A DNA stretch of 10,954 bases from assembly GCA_030636255.1 (NCBI GenBank), contig DAOVXH010000041.1, positions 1 to 10,954 of the forward strand. Direction: 5' to 3'. This document shows positions 1 to 7,215 of this stretch, piece by piece. The DNA is from Methanomassiliicoccales archaeon. Lineage in GTDB: Archaea; Thermoplasmatota; Thermoplasmata; SG8-5. The translations under genes were made by a program, and so were the position numbers. How positions within the stretch are numbered: position 1 is the first letter of the stretch; each line of letters starts with the position of its first letter. Under the pieces are notes generated by a model, which saw nothing but the letters and a program-made list of their open reading frames with translations, had not been told where the DNA came from and ran no database searches.

Positions 1-2907
1 AATTCATGGGACAATGGGTACCCAGGCGGAGGTAATTACTGGTCTGATTATAATGGCACGGATGATTTTACTGGCCCGAGCCAGGACATTCCAGGAAGCG
101 ATGGATTCGGAGACACTCCATACATTTTCGATTTCACCCAGGACAATTACCCAATGACGTATTCCTCGGGACAACTAATGCATTCCAATGAATATCCATT
201 AATAGATTCTTACATAAATGACCAAAGTCCAACAATATGGGTGCATATTACAGATAATTCTGCTGTGGATATCAGCAGCATAAGTTTCTATGTCAACGGC
301 TTCAAGGTATTCAACACAAAAAACCCAATAACTGGCGGTTACAATGTCTCATATGTTCATGAAGGACTATTCACAGACGGGCAAGTTGTCATTTGCCGTA
401 TCGTTGCAGAGGATTTTGATGGTAACTCATTGGACTGGACCTGGTCTTTCACGGTGGACTTGACAGCTCCGGAGGTGGATTCTGTTTTCCCTCTTGACGG
501 TACTGAAAATTTCTCAATCCATGAAACTATATTAGTCAATTTCACCGAAATAATGGACCATGTATCAGCCGAGTCAGCGTTCAGCATATCGCCGGCAGTG
601 GCCTGTGACATATACTGGAGTGGAGTTACAATGATCATCATACCAGATTCTGCACTGGCCTTCAATACAATTTACACAGTAACCATAAATACCACTGCAA
701 TGGACATTGCTGGAAATTACCTTGCATCAAATTATGTCTGGAGCTTCAATACCGGCGATACTGCTGCACCAGAGCACTCTAATGAGAATCCAGCTATAGA
801 TGGCTATACTGCAGATTTGACACCGAACATATGGGTTCATGTTACGGATCTGGGCGGAGTGAATGTCAGCACTATACGGTTGTATGTAGGGGGATACAAT
901 ATTGATTATGATCTATCCACAATCACCAATGGCTATAATGTATCCTACTGGCACGAATCTGGGTTCGAAGCAGGTGAAGAAATTACATGCAGAATCCTGG
1001 CGGATGATATTTATGGAAATACCCTGGACTTTACTTGGAATTTTAGAATCGATGACCCTCCCACCATAACTAACACAATTCCAGTAAATGGAGAAACAGA
1101 CATTGCACTGACAGATGACATCGTAGTTACATTTAGCCAGGCAATGAACACCACATCTGTAACATACTCCTGCACACCTAACCCAGGTGGCTGGTCTGTG
1201 GTCTGGAGTGCTAATAACACTGTTGCCACATTCAGTCACATGAACCCATATGTCGAAAATACGCTTTACACGTTCACAATAACTGGTGGAAAAAATGCGA
1301 ACGGCATTTCCCTTGCCCCAGGCGCAGTACCTAATCCCTGGACCTTCACGACCCTTGGAATTGCACCCACCATAACTAGCACAGTTCCAGTGAACGGAAC
1401 AACAGGTATTGCACCAAACGCGAACATCATAGTGACATTCAGCGAGGCCATGGACAATGGTTCTATTTCCTACATCTGCAACCCTGACCCAGGGGGATGG
1501 TCTGTGGTCTGGAGCGCCAACAACACTGTAGCCACATTTAGCCATACTGGTTTCTCTGAATTTTTAACACTTCACACTTTCGAGATAACAGGTGGCACAG
1601 ACATTGCTGGCAACGCATTGGAAGCTGGCTCAGTACCGAATCCCTGGTCCTGGTATTTATCCACATCATTCCAAAGACATGGCATAGCTGATGGGTTGAG
1701 CAATACACTAATCACTGCCTGGATTGGTGGAGTGGAATATGGACGCACTGTTACATCAGCCATTGGTGAATTTTGGATTATAATTGACGCTGACGGTTTA
1801 ATGCCTGACAATGTAAAGACTGGCGGTTATCCTGGTGATACTATAACATATGCTATTGGTGACCTGACTGGCGCCAATGGCGTATTCTTTGTGGAAACAG
1901 ATATATGGGTCACTGGTGGCTCGGTTGAAGGTAATCTAAACATGGGGGCATCAGTGCCCTTGCTGAAGATAAGTGCAGTGACAACACAATCTTCCTGGGG
2001 TGAGGCCAGCGATTGGATACGCATATACAATCCCACAGGTGGAGCTGTTGATGTAAGCAGTTTCGCAATTGGAATTGCTAATGGTGCACCAATGCCAATA
2101 TTGGCCGGTGACATCTTGCCTGGAATTTATGGAAATCCCCTTGTTGCCGGCGGAGAACTTTACGTGAACATGGCCAAATGGGGTGGCCTAAGCAATATTG
2201 GAAACGCCATTAATCTCTATTACAATTCCAATATAATTGACAGGGTGGAGTACGGTAACATAGCCATGGAACCAGAGAACACCATAATGTACAATGCTCC
2301 AGCGCCCGGTGCAGGGATGGAAATTTTTAGAATTGCATTCTTTGACACAAACAATTGCACAGCAGATTTCGCTGTTCAGATTGAAGTCTATCCAACCCAA
2401 ATGATAGAAATTCCACTGACTATTGGCTGGAACCTGATTTCATTCCCACTTGTTCAGAGCAATACATCGATTTTGGCAGTCCTAGCATCCATTGACGGCC
2501 AATGGGATACTGTGAAATATTACGACACAACAGACCCAATGGACCCCTGGAAGAGCTATGGATTATACAGAACACCCTCAATGAATGACCTGCAGGCGCT
2601 GGACCATACCATGGGATTCTGGATTCGTATGACAGAGAACAGTACGCTTCAGATAAATGGAGAATTGCCTGCAATCACAAATATTACCTTGAAGGCAGGC
2701 TGGAATCTTGTAGGATATGCCTCAATGACAGACAGATTGGCCTCTAATGCCTTGGCAGGAACCGGAGCGAGTATAATTTCAGTTTATGATGCGAACCAGA
2801 CAAGTCTGATAAGAGATGAAACTGACCTTACAAATGTAACAATGCGAGCAGGTGAGGGATATTGGGTTTATGTGCCAGTGGATACTGTATGGACAATTGA
2901 CTGGTAA
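1..2907 (+). CDS. Large modular surface/secreted protein, 5' truncated (beta-helix tail, Ig-like modules, LTD-like and GWNL modules)
   Basis: The frame is open from base 1, so the gene starts outside the window; the ATG at 154 is internal. The visible part is 968 residues. Residues 1-51 carry WDNGYPGGGNYWSDY, then GxDGFGDTPYxF and DNYPM, the closing signature seen after NosD/PbH1 parallel beta-helix domains, so the missing N-terminus is probably a beta-helix. Next come Ig-like modules of two types: type A (about residues 61-153 and 259-351) and SbsA-like 'Big_5' type B (about 155-253, 353-453 and 455-556). Residues about 560-650 form another beta domain. Residues about 653-790 resemble a lamin-tail domain. 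Residues 802-968 hold two copies of a GWNLI(S/V) module. No C-terminal membrane anchor or sorting motif is visible. Many NxS/T sequons suggest an exported glycoprotein. The function is probably cell-envelope or adhesion; no enzyme domain is visible. The domain names are from memory of the families. Confidence 0.88.
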   Translation, partial: NSWDNGYPGGGNYWSDYNGTDDFTGPSQDIPGSDGFGDTPYIFDFTQDNYPMTYSSGQLMHSNEYPLIDSYINDQSPTIWVHITDNSAVDISSISFYVNGFKVFNTKNPITGGYNVSYVHEGLFTDGQVVICRIVAEDFDGNSLDWTWSFTVDLTAPEVDSVFPLDGTENFSIHETILVNFTEIMDHVSAESAFSISPAVACDIYWSGVTMIIIPDSALAFNTIYTVTINTTAMDIAGNYLASNYVWSFNTGDTAAPEHSNENPAIDGYTADLTPNIWVHVTDLGGVNVSTIRLYVGGYNIDYDLSTITNGYNVSYWHESGFEAGEEITCRILADDIYGNTLDFTWNFRIDDPPTITNTIPVNGETDIALTDDIVVTFSQAMNTTSVTYSCTPNPGGWSVVWSANNTVATFSHMNPYVENTLYTFTITGGKNANGISLAPGAVPNPWTFTTLGIAPTITSTVPVNGTTGIAPNANIIVTFSEAMDNGSISYICNPDPGGWSVVWSANNTVATFSHTGFSEFLTLHTFEITGGTDIAGNALEAGSVPNPWSWYLSTSFQRHGIADGLSNTLITAWIGGVEYGRTVTSAIGEFWIIIDADGLMPDNVKTGGYPGDTITYAIGDLTGANGVFFVETDIWVTGGSVEGNLNMGASVPLLKISAVTTQSSWGEASDWIRIYNPTGGAVDVSSFAIGIANGAPMPILAGDILPGIYGNPLVAGGELYVNMAKWGGLSNIGNAINLYYNSNIIDRVEYGNIAMEPENTIMYNAPAPGAGMEIFRIAFFDTNNCTADFAVQIEVYPTQMIEIPLTIGWNLISFPLVQSNTSILAVLASIDGQWDTVKYYDTTDPMDPWKSYGLYRTPSMNDLQALDHTMGFWIRMTENSTLQINGELPAITNITLKAGWNLVGYASMTDRLASNALAGTGASIISVYDANQTSLIRDETDLTNVTMRAGEGYWVYVPVDTVWTIDW
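181..1053 (+). repeat. Two copies of an Ig-like 'type A' module (181-459 and 775-1053)
   Basis: Both copies are 93 codons. They share the opening HSNExPxID, a central xIWVHxTD, GYNVSYxHE and the ending GN(S/T)LD(W/F)TWxF. A more divergent type B Ig-like module (about 463-759) sits between them. The arrangement suggests stepwise module duplication within the surface protein. Confidence 0.8.
1060..1671 (+). repeat. Tandem 306-bp in-frame duplication of a Big_5-like Ig module
   Basis: Copy 1 (1060-1365) and copy 2 (1366-1671) start with PTIT(N/S)T(I/V)PVNG. They share VTFS(Q/E)AM, an identical 18-residue core (1186-1239 and 1492-1545) and end with VPNPW. The offset is exactly 306 bp at the start, the core and the end, so no indel has occurred between them. 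Confidence 0.92.
2404..2904 (+). other. Duplicated C-terminal 'GWNL' module of the surface protein
   Basis: The half starting near 2404 reads IGWNLISFPL, then a KYYD segment and GFWIRM. The half starting near 2689 reads AGWNLVGY, then a SVYD segment and GYWVYV. The matched order (GWNL, YD, G(F/Y)W) shows an internal two-fold repeat. Modules of this style close many secreted euryarchaeal proteins; the role is unknown. Confidence 0.7.
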
Positions 2908-3972
2908 TCAAAAAATATCTGCCAGTTCAACATAAATCTCAGCAGCCTTCAAAACATCATTAATGTCAATCCACTCGTCGGTCTGATGTGCCATCTTCTG
3001 GCCTCCTGGCCCCAGGACGATGATGTTCTTGTTGAGCTTGCCGAAAACAGCCATTTCTGTTCCGTAGGGGACCTTATAGGACTTGCCCCCGACAAGTTCT
3101 TCGATGCGGGCCAGCATTTCCTCCGGAATCTCTGACCTGGCCGGCGGAAGCTCATGAAGCAGTTCAACCTCAACAAAATCATCGTCAGCCCGAATTAATT
3201 TTTTCAGGATTCCAAACATCTCGTCATTGGTATAAGTTGAAAGAAACCGCACATCAATGTCTGCTATTGCCTTATCTGGCATTACATTGAGGCCTGTGCC
3301 TCCGGAGATTATGTCAATTCCGATTGTCACAGGGTCATGCTGGCTCTTTCCATATAATTCTGACTCAATTAACTTGTTAAGCCTGGGTATCAGGTCTGCT
3401 ATGGCATTGCGGCCAAGCTCTGGCATTGCTGCATGTGCCTTTTTTCCTGTGATTGTTATTCTGAATTGAACAATGCCTTTCTCGTCAATCACCGGACAAT
3501 TGTCTGTGGGTTCGCATATGATAAAAAGCGGAATTTCTGAAACTTCAGGATGCTGTCTGGCTACCTCCTTTGCGCCGGCCATTCCAACTTCCTCGTCAGT
3601 GGTGTAAATAATGGCAAAATCAATGTTTTTCTCGGTTAAAACTTCAGCAGCCAGTAATAGGGAAATACATCCGCCCTTCATGTCCAGGCTTCCCCGGCCA
3701 TAAACTATATCCCCTTCAACCTGGCCGTCCTCATAGCTCCAGTCGGTTCCTCTGGGTACAGTGTCCAGATGCCCGTTGAATAGTATTTTTGGATTACCTT
3801 TGGTTGCAAAGATTGCCGGGTTTCCATTATTTTCATGCCTATGAATCTCCAGGCCCATTCTTTCCAGATGTGGGAGAACCACATTCAATACTGCATTTTT
3901 ATCAGAATCTGGCTCACTCTGTGCTTTAACAAGTTGCACAAGCAGGTCGGTTGCACGCTGCTTGTCTATCAT
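2908..3972 (-). CDS. M20 family zinc metallopeptidase / ArgE-DapE-type deacylase
   Basis: This 354-residue protein has the full M20 metal site. It shows GHLDTVP (H68, D70), GRGSLDMKGG (bridging D97), TTDEEVG (catalytic base E127, zinc ligand E128), CEPTD (E154) and MAHQTDEW (H329). H180 in KKAHAAMPELG matches the conserved dimerisation-domain histidine. The length is normal for a cytoplasmic ArgE/DapE/acetylornithine-deacetylase-like hydrolase; there is no signal peptide. It would cleave an N-acyl or peptide bond next to an amino acid. The exact substrate (N-acetylornithine, succinyl-diaminopimelate, another acyl-amino acid or a dipeptide) cannot be read from sequence. It is the last gene of the acd-etfB-etfA operon, 7 bp after etfA, with a ribosome-binding site overlapping the etfA stop codon. 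Its own stop abuts that of the convergent surface-protein gene. The ATG start is supported by that site and by family length. Confidence 0.93.
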   Translation of the reverse strand: MIDKQRATDLLVQLVKAQSEPDSDKNAVLNVVLPHLERMGLEIHRHENNGNPAIFATKGNPKILFNGHLDTVPRGTDWSYEDGQVEGDIVYGRGSLDMKGGCISLLLAAEVLTEKNIDFAIIYTTDEEVGMAGAKEVARQHPEVSEIPLFIICEPTDNCPVIDEKGIVQFRITITGKKAHAAMPELGRNAIADLIPRLNKLIESELYGKSQHDPVTIGIDIISGGTGLNVMPDKAIADIDVRFLSTYTNDEMFGILKKLIRADDDFVEVELLHELPPARSEIPEEMLARIEELVGGKSYKVPYGTEMAVFGKLNKNIIVLGPGGQKMAHQTDEWIDINDVLKAAEIYVELADIF

Positions 3973-3973
3973 T

Positions 3974-3982
3974 ATTCACCTA
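3974..3982 (-). promoter_or_regulatory. Ribosome-binding site of the M20 gene, overlapping the etfA stop
   Basis: On the minus strand this reads TAGGTGAAT followed by the ATG. AGGTGA matches the archaeal 16S anti-Shine-Dalgarno complement, and its first bases are part of the etfA TAG stop. This suggests translational coupling. Confidence 0.75.
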
Positions 3983-5224
3983 CTGGCCGAAATCTGCGGC
4001 TTTAAATTCCTCGATGAGGACCGGTATAATTTCGAATAAATCGCCGACAATTCCCAGGTCGGCCACAGTAAATATCTGGGCTGTTGGATCCTTGTTGATT
4101 GCAATAATGAAGTCAGAGTTCTGCATTCCTGCACGGTGCTGGATTGAACCTGAGATTCCGCAGGCAATGTATAGCTGCGGTCGCACGCTCTTTCCAGTCT
4201 GGCCAACCTGATGGTCCTTGGATATCCAGCCTTTTTCTACAGCTACTCTGGAACCGCCGATTTCAGCGTTTAGAACATCTGCCAGTGCCTGAATTGTCTT
4301 GAACCCATCTGTTCCGCCGACACCTCTGCCGCCAGATACGATAACCTTGGCATCCTCCAGGTTTGCAACCTGCTTTCGCTCCTTGATTATCTCTATTATT
4401 CTGGTCATGACATCTGCGTCTGTTAGTCCAGCGTCGAAGTTTACTATTTCACCTTGCTTTGATGCATCTGGCTGAATTGCCTTCATGATTCCAGGTCTGA
4501 CTGTGGACATCTGTGGGCGGTGGTCAGGGCACATGATTGTTGCCATGATGTTTCCACCGAATGCTGGCCTTGTCTGGAGCAGCATATTTGTGCCTTCCTC
4601 GATTGTCAGTTCTGTGCAGTCAGCAGTAAGTCCGGTGCCCAGGCGCTTTGCGATTCTTGGAGCTAAATCCCTTCCAATATGTGTTGCGCCGTAGAGAACT
4701 ATTTCCGGTTTTATGGAATTAATAAGCTTAATCATTGCATTTGCATAGCAGCTGGTATTGTATTTTTCCAGCCTTGGGTCCTGAATGATATAGACCGTGT
4801 CTGCGCCTGCTGCAATCAATTGCGGTGCCAGGCCTTCCACGCCCTGGCCCATGAGTGTTGCTGATAGAGGAACTCCCAGTTCATCTGCCAGTCCCCTTCC
4901 CCGGCCAAGAAGTTCTATGACCACTTTCACCAGCTCGCCGCCTCGCTGCTCTGCGAATACCATTACTCCCTTGTATTCGGCAAGTCCTGGTTTTGTGCTT
5001 GGTGCTGCAGTCGGGGCTGGAGCTGCTGCAGGTGCTGGTGCTACATCGCCAATAACCTCAATTGCATTTGTGGGGCAATCATCTGCGCCTTCCTTGATGC
5101 CTGGTGCATTTGGATTTTTAACTACTGCCTTCATCTCATCATTAATTTCATAGCCTTCTGGAGATTTCTTAACGCAAATACCGCATCCGATACAATCATC
5201 AACATTGATTTTTACTTCTGCCAT
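3980..5224 (-). CDS. etfA: Electron transfer flavoprotein subunit alpha with N-terminal single-cluster ferredoxin domain
   Basis: This 414-residue protein has three parts. Residues 1-59 are a ferredoxin domain with C11-x2-C14-x2-C17 and a distal C50-P, the ligand pattern of single [4Fe-4S] ferredoxins. Residues 61-79 are an Ala/Pro-rich linker. From about residue 84 to the end is ETF alpha, with an N-terminal Rossmann-like part, SGGRGVGG (297-304) and the FAD-binding GQTGKSVRP (341-349) and GISGSIQHRAGM (356-367). The protein should hold FAD and pass electrons between EtfB, the acyl-CoA dehydrogenase and the cluster. Plain EtfA is about 310-330 residues, so the extra length equals the fused domain. 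Such fusions are known in the EtfA of caffeyl-CoA reductase (two clusters) and of lactate dehydrogenase/Etf (one cluster). It lies 4 bp after etfB and 7 bp before the M20 gene. Bifurcation is inferred, not shown. Confidence 0.95.
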   Translation of the reverse strand: MAEVKINVDDCIGCGICVKKSPEGYEINDEMKAVVKNPNAPGIKEGADDCPTNAIEVIGDVAPAPAAAPAPTAAPSTKPGLAEYKGVMVFAEQRGGELVKVVIELLGRGRGLADELGVPLSATLMGQGVEGLAPQLIAAGADTVYIIQDPRLEKYNTSCYANAMIKLINSIKPEIVLYGATHIGRDLAPRIAKRLGTGLTADCTELTIEEGTNMLLQTRPAFGGNIMATIMCPDHRPQMSTVRPGIMKAIQPDASKQGEIVNFDAGLTDADVMTRIIEIIKERKQVANLEDAKVIVSGGRGVGGTDGFKTIQALADVLNAEIGGSRVAVEKGWISKDHQVGQTGKSVRPQLYIACGISGSIQHRAGMQNSDFIIAINKDPTAQIFTVADLGIVGDLFEIIPVLIEEFKAADFGQ

Positions 5225-5227
5225 TTA

Positions 5228-5235
5228 ATCACCTC
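5228..5235 (-). promoter_or_regulatory. Ribosome-binding site of etfA, containing the etfB stop
   Basis: The minus strand reads GAGGTGAT, seven bases matching the archaeal consensus GGAGGTGAT region, and the TGA within it is the etfB stop codon. The etfA ATG follows 3 bases later. It fixes the etfA start and implies coupled translation of the two ETF subunits. Confidence 0.8.
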
Positions 5236-6017
5236 ACCACGTTCTTGTCCATTAGTTTGGTAACCAGCTGTTTGCAAACTTCACTGGTGCTTCCTTCAAG
5301 TATCTCTCCTTCACCTTTTGGCTCCGGTGCGAATGACTTCTTAACTGATGTTGGTGAACCATCAAGGCCTATGCAAGCGCTGTCAGCATTAATATCAGCG
5401 GCAGTCCAGGTGGTAATTTCCTTTTCCTGGTATGCCTCCACAATTCCACGTACGCTTGGATACCTGGGTTTATTGACATCTGAAATAACTGTTAAAAGTG
5501 CTGGCAGATTTGCCTCCACCCTTTCATATCCATCTTCAAGGGCACGTTCACAAACTATCTTGCCACCATCTGCTGATTCCACCTTTCTGACATAGGTAAT
5601 CTGAGGTAGTTCCAAATGCTCGGCCATTTGGGGACCAATCTGGGCAGTATCGCCGTCAATGGCCTCACGGCCGCAAATTATCAGGTCATAGCCAATCTTC
5701 TTGGCTGCCTCACCCAGGGTATGGGATGTGGCCCATGTATCAGCTCCTGCAAAAGCTCTGTCACATAGCAGGACCATATCATCGGCACCCATTGCGCTGG
5801 CTTCCCGTAGAGCGTCACCGGCCTGGGGCGGTCCCATTGATAGAACAGTGACCTTACCACCGAATTTCTCCTTCAGGCGGAGAGCCTCCTCAATCGCATG
5901 CTTGTCATCTGGATTGACTATACTTGGCACACCCTCTCTAATCAATGTCCCGGTCTTGGGGTCAATCTTGACGTCAGTTGTATCTGGCACCTGCTTCACA
6001 CACACTATAATATCCAT
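5229..6017 (-). CDS. etfB: Electron transfer flavoprotein subunit beta
   Basis: This 262-residue protein opens with MDIIVCVKQVPDT, the usual EtfB start, and continues with VNPDDKHAIEEAL (34-46), MGPPQA (61-66), DRAFAGADTWATS (86-98), CGREAIDGDTAQIGPQ (115-130) and PRYPSVRGI (184-192). It should form the EtfAB heterodimer and bind the second nucleotide cofactor. From memory, the run from DRAFxGADT to DGDTAQxGP closely resembles EtfB of anaerobic bifurcating ETFs such as that of Acidaminococcus fermentans, in which this site binds a second FAD rather than AMP. That makes a bifurcating type likely but unproven. It sits between acd and etfA, with gaps of 10 and 4 bp. Full length; the start is supported by a GAGGGAT site 5' of the ATG. 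Confidence 0.95.
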   Translation of the reverse strand: MDIIVCVKQVPDTTDVKIDPKTGTLIREGVPSIVNPDDKHAIEEALRLKEKFGGKVTVLSMGPPQAGDALREASAMGADDMVLLCDRAFAGADTWATSHTLGEAAKKIGYDLIICGREAIDGDTAQIGPQMAEHLELPQITYVRKVESADGGKIVCERALEDGYERVEANLPALLTVISDVNKPRYPSVRGIVEAYQEKEITTWTAADINADSACIGLDGSPTSVKKSFAPEPKGEGEILEGSTSEVCKQLVTKLMDKNVVR

Positions 6018-6021
6018 TTTA

Positions 6022-6028
6022 ATCCCTC
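6022..6028 (-). promoter_or_regulatory. Ribosome-binding site of etfB
   Basis: The minus strand reads GAGGGAT, beginning at the last base of the acd TAG stop, with the etfB ATG 4 bases downstream. It repeats the stop-overlap arrangement of the other two internal genes of the operon. Confidence 0.6.
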
Positions 6029-7167
6029 TATTTTAGTAAGTTCCCCGCGATAACCATCTTCTGTACCTCGGTGGTTCCTTCGTAAATCTCAGTTATCTTT
6101 GCGTCCCGGTAGAATCTCTCCACCGGATATTCTTTTGTATATCCATATCCGCCGTGGACCTGGATTGCATTCCTTGTGGCCTTCATTGCAATGTCTGATG
6201 CAAAGAACTTTGCCATTGCTGCCGAAACAGTATAGGGCTTTTTCTGCCACTTGTCAAATGCTGCCTTGTAAACCAGAAGTCTTGCAGCGTCAATCTCGGT
6301 TGCCATGTCTGCTATGAACCACTGGATGGCCTGGAACTTGGCTATTGGTTTTCCGAATTGTTCCCTCTCCTTGGCATATTTCACGCTTTCCTCATAGGCT
6401 GCCTGGGCAATTCCAAGTGCCTGGCAGGCAATTCCTATTCTGCCGCCATCAAGGGTTGCCATTGCAATTCCGAAACCTCGGCCTTCCTTTCCAAGAAGGT
6501 TCTCTTCAGGAATTTCCATGTCCTCGAACACCAATTCGGCCTGGACCGAGCCACGGATGCCCATCTTGTCCTCTATTGTTCCGGTGGAGAATCCTGGTGT
6601 ATCTGTATCAACAATAAAGGTAGATATTCCACGTGTCCCCTTAGATTTATCTGTCATGGCAAATATTATTGCTACCTGGGCCTGGCTTGCATTGGTGATG
6701 AAAACTTTTGAACCGTTTATAATGTATTTGTCACCTTCTTTTATGGCCACGGTGTTTTGTGAACCTGCATCAGTACCTGCACTGGGCTCAGTGAGTCCGA
6801 AACAGCCAAGTTTTTCCCCGTTTGCCAGAGGAATCAAATACTTCTGTTTCTGTTCCTCGGTCCCATATTTCAATAGGGGCCAGCATACCAGCGAATTATT
6901 CACTGACATTGTGACTCCATGTGATGCACATACCCTGGAAACCTCCTCCACGGCAATAGCATAGCTAACATCGTCCATGCCTGCTCCGCCATATTCCTTG
7001 GGAACCGTCATGCCCATGAACCCTAGTTCACCAAGCTTTTTCACGGTGTCCACAGGAAATTCTGCGGTTTCATCAATATGTGCTGCAATAGGGCCTATCT
7101 CGTTCTCTGCGAACTCCCTGGCAGTCTTCCTGATCATCTCTTGTTCTTTGTTGAGCGAGAATTTCAT
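6028..7167 (-). CDS. Acyl-CoA dehydrogenase (short/medium-chain, butyryl-CoA dehydrogenase-like)
   Basis: This 379-residue protein has the complete acyl-CoA dehydrogenase fold in order. An N-terminal helical domain (about 1-115) is followed by the middle beta domain with GLTEPSAGTDAGS (124-136) and NGSKVFITNA (151-160). The C-terminal helical domain carries R268-x2-FG, QVHGGYGYTKEYPVER (336-351) and IYEGTTEVQ (361-369). E363 matches the catalytic glutamate of the medium-chain and butyryl-CoA enzymes (IYEGT), which removes the alpha proton. It oxidises acyl-CoA to enoyl-CoA, or works in reverse, using FAD and exchanging electrons with EtfAB. Position, length and the presence of etfBA directly downstream make EtfAB its partner. 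Chain-length preference cannot be read. It is the first gene of the operon; a GAGGT site lies 7 bases upstream of the ATG. Confidence 0.95.
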   Translation of the reverse strand: MKFSLNKEQEMIRKTAREFAENEIGPIAAHIDETAEFPVDTVKKLGELGFMGMTVPKEYGGAGMDDVSYAIAVEEVSRVCASHGVTMSVNNSLVCWPLLKYGTEEQKQKYLIPLANGEKLGCFGLTEPSAGTDAGSQNTVAIKEGDKYIINGSKVFITNASQAQVAIIFAMTDKSKGTRGISTFIVDTDTPGFSTGTIEDKMGIRGSVQAELVFEDMEIPEENLLGKEGRGFGIAMATLDGGRIGIACQALGIAQAAYEESVKYAKEREQFGKPIAKFQAIQWFIADMATEIDAARLLVYKAAFDKWQKKPYTVSAAMAKFFASDIAMKATRNAIQVHGGYGYTKEYPVERFYRDAKITEIYEGTTEVQKMVIAGNLLK

Positions 7168-7173
7168 TCTAGC

Positions 7174-7180
7174 AACCTCG
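7174..7180 (-). promoter_or_regulatory. Ribosome-binding site of the acyl-CoA dehydrogenase gene
   Basis: The minus strand reads CGAGGTT at a normal distance from the ATG at 7167. It supports the chosen start. Confidence 0.6.
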
Positions 7181-7215
7181 AAGGCAGGAATGGAAAGACA
7201 ATATTAAACGTTTCC

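Noticed and set aside
1..153. A real NosD copper-maturation gene of a denitrification cluster
   Set aside because: Only the generic beta-helix tail signature is present, it continues into Ig modules, and no nos genes are nearby.
154..156. ATG at 154 as the true start of the surface protein
   Set aside because: The frame is open and clearly coding from base 1, with the beta-helix tail motif running through this codon, and no signal peptide follows the ATG.
913..1545. A 210-codon open frame on the minus strand inside the surface-protein gene
   Set aside because: It lies opposite a clearly coding Ig-repeat region, is Cys-rich with odd composition, has no recognisable motif, and its internal similarity only mirrors the repeats on the plus strand.
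4797..5153. Plus-strand open frame opposite etfA
   Set aside because: The Ala-rich stretch is the antisense of the Ala/Pro linker of EtfA; no other coding sign.
6518..6964. Plus-strand open frame opposite the acyl-CoA dehydrogenase gene
   Set aside because: It lies wholly opposite a gene with all catalytic motifs; no ribosome-binding site or motif.
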